Shown here piece after piece: positions 16,730 through 26,166 of a stretch of 64,000 nt of DNA (the stretch's first letter is position 1; each line of letters begins with the position of its first letter). Source of the stretch: Geodermatophilus bullaregiensis (GTDB lineage Bacteria > Actinomycetota > Actinomycetes > Mycobacteriales > Geodermatophilaceae). The notes under the pieces are model-generated. The model was not told the DNA's origin. It was given only the letters and a program-made list of their open reading frames with translations, and searched no databases. The stretch lies in contig NZ_JAFBCJ010000001.1 in the NCBI RefSeq assembly GCF_016907675.1, positions 1,178,001 to 1,242,000 of the forward strand. The letters are read 5' to 3'. Position numbers and translations under genes: made by a program.

Positions 16730-16782
16730 TGCCACATGTCTACAGGCGAGGAGCCCCTTGCGCAAGGTCGTGTAGCACGTCA
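16730..16782. promoter_or_regulatory. Conserved inverted repeat, site C of the candidate box regulon
   Basis: CTACA at 16740-16744 and TGTAG at 16771-16775 with a 26-base spacer. Outward arms TGTAGACATGTG (minus) and TGTAGCACGTCA (plus). It lies between the divergent acetyltransferase and boxC genes, the right arm 62 bases before the boxC start. Inside the spacer sits CCCTTGCGCAAGG (16755-16766 region), itself a short palindrome around TTGCGCAA. Confidence 0.65.
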
Positions 16783-16837
16783 CGATGGGTGCCGGCAGGC
16801 CCGTGCACCGTGGCGCCCGCGACTCCCTGGAGGCACC

Positions 16838-18565
<1,728 letters not shown>

Positions 18566-18567
18566 CC

Positions 18568-20049
<1,482 letters not shown>

Positions 20050-20069
20050 GGGAGGACCCTCCTGCCACC

Positions 20070-20105
20070 GCTGCGGCCGGGTCCACGACCGGACCCGGCC
20101 GCAGC
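20070..20105 (+). terminator. Perfect 15-bp hairpin after boxB
   Basis: GCTGCGGCCGGGTCC (20070-20084) pairs with GGACCCGGCCGCAGC (20091-20105) around the loop ACGACC. No U-run follows. It separates boxCB from the ligase gene, so it may be a terminator or partial attenuator that lowers ligase expression relative to BoxB. Confidence 0.6.
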
Positions 20106-20177
20106 CGCGGCCCGTCCCGCGCACCCCCTGCCCCGGCCGGGCCCCGCCGGACCGGTCCCTGCGAAGGAGTGAGCACC

Positions 20178-21863
20178 GTGGCCACGCTCGACACCGCCCC
20201 GCCCGCCCCCGGCGCCGTGCCCGCGGTCGCCGCGTCCTCCCCGACCGAGGTGTTCAACGCCGCCGAGTGGCTCGTCACCCGCCACGCCCGGGCCACGCCC
20301 GGCAAGCGGGCGATCACCGCGATCGACCTCGACGGCGGCGTGCGGACCCTCACCTACGCCCAGCTCGACGACGACGTCCGGCGCTTCGCCGCGGCCCTGG
20401 TCGCCTCCGGGGTGCGCCCCGAGGAGCGGTTGCTGTTGTGCATGGGCGACACCCCGGAGCTGCTGACGGCGTTCCTCGCCGGGCTGCGCATCGGCTCGGT
20501 CCCGGTGCCGGTGAGCACGATGCTCAAGCCCGCGGACATCGCCACGCTCGCGCGCGACAGCCGGGCCCGCCTGGTGGCGCTGAGCTCGGAGTTCGCCGGC
20601 CTGGGCACCGCGGTGAGCGGGTGCCGCGACCTCGCCGACGTCGTCGTCCTCACCGGCGACGAGCTGCCCGAGGTCACCGGTGCCCGGGTGCGCAGCTGGG
20701 ACTCCTTCGTCTCGGCCGGCGCCGACTTCCTGGAGGCGGTCGCCGAGCCCTACCCCACCATCGCCGACTCCCCCGCCTTCTGGCTCTACACCTCCGGCAC
20801 GACCGGCACGCCCAAGGGCGCCATGCACCGGCACGGGTCGCTGCGCGACACCGCCGAGACCTACGCCCGCGACGTGCTCGGCATCGGCCCGGACGACGTC
20901 ACCTTCTCCGTGGCGAAGTTCTTCTTCGCCTACGGGCTGGGCAACACGCTCACCTTCCCGTTCTCCGTCGGCGCCGGCACGGTGCTCGACCGGTCCCGGC
21001 CGAGCCCCGCGGGCACCGAGCGGGTCCTGCGGGAGCAGCGGCCCACCCTGTTCTTCGCCGGGCCCACGTACTACGCCGCGCTGCTCGCCGCCGGCCTCCC
21101 CCGGGACACCTTCACCGGCGTGCGGGCCTGCGTCTCGGCCGGGGAGGCGTTCCCCGCGGCCCTCTTCGAGCGGTTCACCTCGACCTTCGGCGTGGAGATG
21201 CTCGACGGGATCGGCTCGACGGAGATGCTGCACATCTTCATCAGCGGCCGCCCCGGCCGGACCCGGCCCGGCTCCACCGGCGAGATCGTGGCCGGCTACG
21301 AGGCGCGGATCCTCGACGACGACGGCCGGCCCGTCCCCGACGGCACCCCGGGCAACCTGTGGGTGCGCGGCACGTCCGCGGCCACCGGCTACTGGTCGCG
21401 CACCGCGGTCAGCCGGCGGGTCTTCCAGGGCGAGTGGGTGCGCACCGGCGACACCTACGTGCGCAGCGCCGACGGCTACTACTCCTCCCTGGGCCGCACC
21501 GACGACATCATCAAGGCCGGCGGCATCTGGGTCTCGCCCACCGAGGTCGAGGAGCGGCTCCGGGCCTCGCCCGAGGTCGCCCAGGCGGTCGTCGTCTCGG
21601 TGCCCGACGAGACGGGCCTGGACAAGCCGGTCGCCTGCGTCGTCCTCGTGCCGGGCTCGGCGGCCGGCGCCGAGGACCTGGTCGCCTTCTGCCGGGAGGG
21701 GCTGGCGGCGTTCAAGCGGCCGCGGCACATCCTCGTCTTCGACGAGCTGCCCACCACCGCCACCGGCAAGCTGCAGCGCTTCCGGATCCGCGAGCTGGCC
21801 CTCGAGCGCCTCGGCGGCGCCGCGAAGCCCGACCTCACACCCATCACCGGGGATCCGGAGTGA
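20178..21863 (+). CDS. Benzoate-CoA ligase family (aryl-CoA ligase)
   Basis: 561 residues, ANL adenylate-forming enzyme. The nucleotide loop is [16 protein letters not shown]; the benzoate-CoA ligase type is suggested by [18 protein letters not shown] and by A-K-F-F-F; later motifs are [17 protein letters not shown] and the C-terminal catalytic Lys in T-A-T-G-K-L-Q-R-F. It converts an aryl carboxylate, ATP and CoA to aryl-CoA, the entry step of the pathway. GTG 20178 chosen because GAAGGAG is eight bases upstream; GTG 20169 would sit on the site. Benzoate is favoured by the boxCB context. Confidence 0.9.
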   Translation: MATLDTAPPAPGAVPAVAASSPTEVFNAAEWLVTRHARATPGKRAITAIDLDGGVRTLTYAQLDDDVRRFAAALVASGVRPEERLLLCMGDTPELLTAFLAGLRIGSVPVPVSTMLKPADIATLARDSRARLVALSSEFAGLGTAVSGCRDLADVVVLTGDELPEVTGARVRSWDSFVSAGADFLEAVAEPYPTIADSPAFWLYTSGTTGTPKGAMHRHGSLRDTAETYARDVLGIGPDDVTFSVAKFFFAYGLGNTLTFPFSVGAGTVLDRSRPSPAGTERVLREQRPTLFFAGPTYYAALLAAGLPRDTFTGVRACVSAGEAFPAALFERFTSTFGVEMLDGIGSTEMLHIFISGRPGRTRPGSTGEIVAGYEARILDDDGRPVPDGTPGNLWVRGTSAATGYWSRTAVSRRVFQGEWVRTGDTYVRSADGYYSSLGRTDDIIKAGGIWVSPTEVEERLRASPEVAQAVVVSVPDETGLDKPVACVVLVPGSAAGAEDLVAFCREGLAAFKRPRHILVFDELPTTATGKLQRFRIRELALERLGGAAKPDLTPITGDPE

Positions 21864-21978
21864 CCGTGACCGCGACGGCCCTCCGCACCCCGGCCGGCCA
21901 CGTCAGCGACGACCCCGCCGGCACCGGCGCGGCCGTGCCCGCCTGACCCGGCTTCCCGAACCGCGAGGAGACCACCCC

Positions 21979-22311
21979 GTGCCCTACGTCATCGGCGCCG
22001 AGTGCATCGACACCACCGACATGTCCTGCGTCGAGGAGTGCCCGGTCGACTGCATCTACGAAGGCGACCGCAAGCTCTACATCAACCCCAAGGAGTGCAT
22101 CGACTGCGGGGCCTGCGAGCCGGTGTGCCCCGTCGAGGCCATCTCCCAGGACCGCCGGGTCACCGACGAGAACGAACCGCACATCGCCGACAACCGGCGG
22201 TTCTTCGTCGAGCCCCTGCCCGGCCGGGACGCCCCGCTCGGGAGCCCCGGCGGCGCGTCCAAGGTCGGCCGGATCGGCGTGGACACCGAGCTCGTGGCCG
22301 ACGACTCGTGA
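21979..22311 (+). CDS. 7Fe/8Fe-type ferredoxin
   Basis: 110 residues. Eight cysteines at 9, 17, 21, 25 and 40, 43, 46, 50 are arranged as C-x7-C-x3-C-x3-C and C-x2-C-x2-C-x3-C, the FdxA-type pattern that binds one 3Fe-4S and one 4Fe-4S cluster. A 50-residue C-terminal extension follows. It is a small soluble electron carrier. A GGAGACC-type site precedes the GTG. Being in the ligase operon beside boxB, it is the natural candidate for delivering electrons to BoxB in place of the ferredoxin-like part of BoxA; the reductase is not in the window. Its stop overlaps the next start by four bases. Confidence 0.9.
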   Translation: MPYVIGAECIDTTDMSCVEECPVDCIYEGDRKLYINPKECIDCGACEPVCPVEAISQDRRVTDENEPHIADNRRFFVEPLPGRDAPLGSPGGASKVGRIGVDTELVADDS

Positions 22312-22826
22312 GCCTCTGGGCGCTCGACGGCGTCGCCCCGGAGGTGCACCCGACGGCGTGGGTCCACCCGGACGCCACGGTGGTCGGCCGCGTCGTCCTC
22401 GGCCCGGACGTCAGCGTCTGGCCCCAGGCCGTGCTGCGAGGTGACTACGGCGAGATCCGCGTCGGCGCCCGCACCTCGATCCAGGACGGCACGGTGCTGC
22501 ACACCACCGAGACCCACCCGACGGTCGTCGGCGAGGACTGCGTCGTCGGCCACCTCGCCCACCTCGAGGGGTGCACGGTCGGCGACCGCTGCCTGATCGG
22601 CTCGGGCTCCGTGGTGCTCAACCGCGTCGTCGTCGGCGACGGTTGCCTCGTCGGTGCCGGTGCCCTCGTCGCCGAGGACACCGTGGTGCCCCCGGACTCG
22701 CGGGCGCTGGGCATCCCCGCGAGGATCCGTGCAGGCGCGGGGATCGCGGCGCAGGTCGACTACGCCGTCCCCCTGTACGTGGCCAACGCCCGGCGCTACC
22801 GGGACCGGCTCACGCGGGTCGGCTGA
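22308..22826 (+). CDS. Gamma-carbonic-anhydrase/PaaY-like hexapeptide-repeat protein
   Basis: 172 residues of left-handed beta-helix hexapeptide repeats ([32 protein letters not shown], then G-H-L-A-H-L-E-G-C). It belongs to the gamma-CA/PaaY group, zinc trimers that act as carbonic anhydrases or aryl-CoA thioesterases. The first metal His (V-L-H) and the second (G-H) are present, but the third, normally five residues after the second, is Glu (L-E-G-C instead of L-H-G-C), with another His two residues earlier. This could alter metal binding or activity. Starts GTG inside the ferredoxin stop; probably a housekeeping thioesterase of the aromatic route. Confidence 0.8.
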   Translation: MSLWALDGVAPEVHPTAWVHPDATVVGRVVLGPDVSVWPQAVLRGDYGEIRVGARTSIQDGTVLHTTETHPTVVGEDCVVGHLAHLEGCTVGDRCLIGSGSVVLNRVVVGDGCLVGAGALVAEDTVVPPDSRALGIPARIRAGAGIAAQVDYAVPLYVANARRYRDRLTRVG

Positions 22827-22849
22827 GAGCACCGCAGGAGGAGGCAGCC

Positions 22850-23764
22850 GTGCGGGTGGTCCTGACGCTCAGCTCCGACCAGCAGGCGGTGGCCGCCGAG
22901 GCGCGCGCCGCCGAGGACGCCGGCTACGACGGGATCGGCACGGGCGAGCACCTGTTCTTCCACAGCGCGCACCCGAACGGGTTCGTCGCCCTGGCGGCGG
23001 CCGCCGGGGCCACCCGGTCGATCCGGCTGCTCAGCTCGCTCACCGTGCTGCCGCTCTACCCGGCCGCGCTGGCCGCGAAGCTGGCGACCACGCTCGACCA
23101 GGTCTCCGGCGGGCGCTTCGACCTGGGCGTCGGGGTGGGCGGTGAGTACCCGCCGGAGTTCACCGCGGCCGGCGTCGACGTCGGCGAGCGCGGCGCCCGC
23201 ACCGACGAGGCACTGGAGCTGATGCGGCAGCTGTGGAGCGGCGGCCCGGTCGACTTCGCCGGCCGCTTCACCCGCGTCGAGGGTGTCGCCCTCTCCCCCG
23301 GCCCGGTCCAGCCGGGCGGCCCGCCGATCTGGCTCGGTGGCCGCAGCCCCGCCGCGATCCGCCGCGCCGGGCGCTCCGCGGCCGTCTGGATGCCCTACAT
23401 GTACACACCCGAGCAGATGGCCGAGAGCCTCGGGCAGGTGCGCGCCGCCGCCGAGGCGGCCGGCCGGGACCCCGCCGGCGTCCGGGGTGCCGTCTTCTGC
23501 TGGGGTGGCGTGGACGCCGACGCCGCCGTGGCCCGCCGGGACGTCGTCGAGCACGTCAGCGCCGTCTACCAGCAGGACTTCAGCCGCCTCGCCGACCGCT
23601 ACCTCCTGCACGGAGACCCCGACCGGGTGGTCGCGCGCGCCCGCGAGTACGCCGACGCCGGTGCCGAGACACTCGTCTTCTCCCCGGTGGGGTCGGGCGA
23701 GCGGCGCCGGGCGGCCGTCGACCTGTTCACCGCGTCCGTGCTGCCGGGGCTCCGCGCCGCCTGA
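22850..23764 (+). CDS. LLM-class flavin/F420-dependent oxidoreductase
   Basis: 304 residues, TIM-barrel luciferase-like fold: A-E-D-A-G-Y-D-G-I-G-T-G-E-H near the N-terminus, L-D-Q-V-S-G-G-R-F-D-L-G-V-G-V-G-G-E-Y-P-P-E-F and P-I-W-L-G-G-R-S. The G-R-F-D-L-G-V-G-x-G motif is typical of both FMN- and F420-using members, common in actinobacteria. It would reduce or oxygenate a small organic substrate. GTG start with GGAGGAGG upstream. Last catabolic gene of the ligase operon; its role with benzoyl-CoA metabolism is unknown. Confidence 0.85.
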   Translation: MRVVLTLSSDQQAVAAEARAAEDAGYDGIGTGEHLFFHSAHPNGFVALAAAAGATRSIRLLSSLTVLPLYPAALAAKLATTLDQVSGGRFDLGVGVGGEYPPEFTAAGVDVGERGARTDEALELMRQLWSGGPVDFAGRFTRVEGVALSPGPVQPGGPPIWLGGRSPAAIRRAGRSAAVWMPYMYTPEQMAESLGQVRAAAEAAGRDPAGVRGAVFCWGGVDADAAVARRDVVEHVSAVYQQDFSRLADRYLLHGDPDRVVARAREYADAGAETLVFSPVGSGERRRAAVDLFTASVLPGLRAA

Positions 23765-23817
23765 CGCCACCCCGACCCGTCGGGCCCGCGCCGTCGGCGG
23801 GGTCGCATGCTCAGCGG

Positions 23818-24231
23818 GTGACCCCCGACCTGCAGCGCTTCGTCGACGCCCAGTCCGGCACCCACGACCGCGCCCTGGCCGAGCTTCGCGCCGGGCGCAA
23901 GACCAGCCACTGGATGTGGTTCGTCTTCCCCCAGGTCGCCGGCCTCGGCCGCAGCGCCACCGCGCAGCACTACGCGATCAGCGGGCTGGACGAGGCCCGC
24001 GCCTACCTCGCCCACCCGGTGCTGGGCCCGCGGCTGGTCGAGTGCGCGCGGGCGCTCACCGCGCTGCCGGGGTCGGACCCGGTGCGGGTGCTCGGCCCGG
24101 TGGACGCGGTGAAGCTGCGCTCGTCGATGACGCTGTTCGCGCACGCCGCTCCGGACGAGCCGGTGTTCCGGGCGGTCCTCGACCAGTACTTCGGCGGGGT
24201 CGAGGACGAGGCGACGACGTCCCGGCTGTGA
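23818..24231 (+). CDS. DUF1810-family protein
   Basis: 137 residues. The family pattern is clear: L-Q-R-F-V-D-A-Q, then G-R-K-T-S-H-W-M-W-F-V-F-P-Q-V-A-G-L-G-R-S and S-S-M-T-L-F. DUF1810 proteins (calpastatin-like fold in structure entries) have no firmly assigned activity; some occur near ADP-ribose-related genes. GTG start, 53 bases after the LLM gene. Followed by a strong terminator, so it may be the last cistron of the operon or an independent gene. Confidence 0.85.
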   Translation: MTPDLQRFVDAQSGTHDRALAELRAGRKTSHWMWFVFPQVAGLGRSATAQHYAISGLDEARAYLAHPVLGPRLVECARALTALPGSDPVRVLGPVDAVKLRSSMTLFAHAAPDEPVFRAVLDQYFGGVEDEATTSRL

Positions 24232-24243
24232 CCGCTGCCGACG

Positions 24244-24279
24244 CTCGTGCTCCGGTCCCCGTGCGGACCGGAGCACGAG
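24244..24279 (+). terminator. Perfect 15-bp terminator hairpin
   Basis: CTCGTGCTCCGGTCC (24244-24258) pairs with GGACCGGAGCACGAG (24265-24279) around a six-base loop, 12 bases after the DUF1810 stop. It closes the box region on the plus strand. Confidence 0.8.
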
Positions 24280-24334
24280 GCCGGGCGCAGCACTCCCCGC
24301 GCGGCGCCGACCGGCGTCGGCGAGGCTGGACGGC

Positions 24335-25405
24335 GTGAGCGACGACACGGGATCCGGGTACGTGGCCAACGGCCAGGAGTACAGCCGGGACACCAACTAC
24401 CTGACCGACCGGATCACCTCCGACGGGTCGAGCCCCTGGCCGGTCGAGCCCGACCGCTACCGGCTGGTCATCGCCCGCGCCTGCCCGTGGGCCAACCGCG
24501 CCGCGATCGTGCGCCGGCTGCTCGGCCTCGAGCCGGTCATCTCGATGGGCATCTGCGGGCCCACCCACGACGAGCGCAGCTGGACCTTCGACCTCGACCC
24601 CGGCGGCCGCGACCCGGTGCTCGGCCACGAGCGGCTGCAGGAGGCCTTCCTCGCCCGCGACCCCGGGTACCCGCGTGGCATCACGGTGCCGGCGATGGTC
24701 GACGTCCCGACCAAGGCCGTCGTCACCAACGACTTCGTGCAGATGACGCTCGACTTCTCCACCCAGTGGACGGCGCACCACCGCGACGGCGCCCCCGACC
24801 TCTACCCCGAGCACCTGCGGGACGAGATGGACGACGTGATGGAGCGCGTCTACACCGAGGTCAACAACGGCGTGTACCGGTGCGGCTTCGCCGGCTCGCA
24901 GCACGCCTACGACCGGGCCTACGACCGGCTCTGGACGGCGCTGGACTGGCTGGAGGAGCGGCTGTCGACGCAGCGCTTCCTCCTGGGCGACACGATCACC
25001 GAGGCCGACGTCCGGCTGTTCACCACGCTGGCCCGCTTCGACGCCGTCTACCACGGCCACTTCAAGGCCAACCGCCAGAAGCTGGCCGAGATGCCGGCGC
25101 TGTGGGGCTACGCGCGCGACCTGTTCCAGACGCCGGGGTTCGGGGACACCACCGACTTCCCGCAGATCAAGGAGCACTACTACGTGGTGCACGCCGACAT
25201 CAACCCGACGCAGGTCATCCCGCAGGGCCCGGACACGTCGAACTGGCTGACCCCGCACGGCCGCGAGGAACTCGGTGGCTCACCGTTCGGCGACGGCACC
25301 CCGCCCGGACCGGTCGCGCAGGGCGAGGAGGTCCCGGCCGACCACGGGCCCGGCGGCATCGGCCACCGTCCCGACGCGGAGCGGCACCGGCCCCGGCCGG
25401 CCTGA
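24335..25405 (+). CDS. Glutathionyl-hydroquinone reductase-like GST (actinobacterial)
   Basis: 356 residues. The N-terminal thioredoxin-like domain contains R-A-C-P-W-A-N-R, the catalytic Cys motif of the ECM4/YqjG/PcpF group, and the C-terminal all-helical GST domain has E-V-N-N-G-V-Y-R-C-G-F-A and L-L-G-D-T-I-T-E-A-D-V-R-L-F. These enzymes reduce S-conjugated hydroquinones back to the free quinol; actinobacteria lack glutathione, so mycothiol is a plausible thiol, which is inference. The last 50 residues are a Pro/Gly/His tail beyond the usual family end. It lies next to the aromatic cluster but behind a terminator. Confidence 0.85.
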   Translation: MSDDTGSGYVANGQEYSRDTNYLTDRITSDGSSPWPVEPDRYRLVIARACPWANRAAIVRRLLGLEPVISMGICGPTHDERSWTFDLDPGGRDPVLGHERLQEAFLARDPGYPRGITVPAMVDVPTKAVVTNDFVQMTLDFSTQWTAHHRDGAPDLYPEHLRDEMDDVMERVYTEVNNGVYRCGFAGSQHAYDRAYDRLWTALDWLEERLSTQRFLLGDTITEADVRLFTTLARFDAVYHGHFKANRQKLAEMPALWGYARDLFQTPGFGDTTDFPQIKEHYYVVHADINPTQVIPQGPDTSNWLTPHGREELGGSPFGDGTPPGPVAQGEEVPADHGPGGIGHRPDAERHRPRPA

Positions 25406-25421
25406 TCGGCCGGTCAGGAGG

Positions 25422-25667
25422 TCAGAACCCGCCGCCTCCGCCGCCGCCGTCACAGCCTCCGCCCCCGAGACCGCCGTCGAACCCACCGCTGACGACGCCG
25501 CCGGCGGCGAGGTACCCGACGTCGTGGGCAGGCCTCGACCGCAGGCCGGGACCGGATCTGCCCCCGGCCACCCGGCTCCGCCGCTCGGCGACCGCCCAGG
25601 AGCGCCGCAGGCCCAGCGCCATGAGCAGGAGCACCGTCACCATCCCGACCACCACGACTGCCGTCAT
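25422..25667 (-). CDS. Small single-pass membrane protein with glycine-rich C-terminus
   Basis: 81 residues. An N-terminal helix (V-V-V-V-G-M-V-T-V-L-L-L-M-A-L-G-L) is followed by a basic linker and an end made almost only of Gly with one Cys (G-G-G-G-C-D then seven Gly and Phe). Actinobacteria encode several such short membrane proteins with Gly-rich tails, of unknown function. No strong ribosome site is visible before the ATG. The same reading frame stays open upstream through four SDGGG repeats, but has no start codon there. Converges on the GST gene. Confidence 0.5.
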   Translation of the reverse strand: MTAVVVVGMVTVLLLMALGLRRSWAVAERRSRVAGGRSGPGLRSRPAHDVGYLAAGGVVSGGFDGGLGGGGCDGGGGGGGF

Positions 25668-26166
25668 GGCGGAACTGTCCCGCGCCGGGGGTTCGTGCGC
25701 GAGTCCTCGCCGCGCGGCGGCTGCGGGACGGGCGAGTCGGTGCCCACCGCCACCCCCGCCGTCGGAGCCGCCACCGTCGGAGCCCCCGCCGTCGGAGCCC
25801 CCACCGTCGGACGAGGACCACGACCGCCGTCGAGCCGCGCACCGTGCCGAGGGGGCGCGACGCGGCAGGAGTCCGCACGCGACAGGTTTCCCGCCGCGTG
25901 CGGACGTCCTGCACGCCGGACCGCGGGGACGGCGCCCAGGAGCGCCGCCCCCGCCGTCCTCTCGGGATGGACGGGGAGGTCAGGGGTCCCCGGCGCGGCA
26001 GCGGCCGCTGTGCCTGGTACCCCCAGCCCCGATACCTCCCCGCCCGGTGGCCCCGGCCCAGCCGGAGCCAGGTCGGGGTCACGCCGGGGAGGCGTGCACC
26101 GACGACCTGGTGCGGGGAGCGGACAGTGCTCTCCCCCGCGACGGCCGTGTGCACGCCGGAGGGAGG
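25668..26166. other. 500-base stretch without a convincing gene
   Basis: Holds (a) at 25738-25815 a short tandem repeat whose minus-strand reading is S-D-G-G-G repeated four times, in frame with the mini membrane protein at 25422-25667 but lacking a start codon; and (b) a hairpin at 25871-25905. The remaining DNA is GC-rich and open in several frames with Arg/Pro/Ala-rich translations that look non-coding. It may be a degraded or frameshifted relative of the Gly-rich protein gene. Confidence 0.4.
25871..25905 (-). terminator. 11-bp hairpin downstream of the proline-rich gene
   Basis: GTCCGCACGCG (25871-25881) pairs with CGCGTGCGGAC (25895-25905), loop 13 bases; the flanking AGGA and TCCT can extend it with a small bulge. 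It lies about 260 bases beyond the stop of the proline-rich gene on the minus strand and could terminate it. Confidence 0.4.

Noticed and set aside
20169-20177. GTG 20169 as the start of the ligase
   Set aside because: It touches the GAAGGAG ribosome site directly; GTG 20178 has correct spacing of eight bases.
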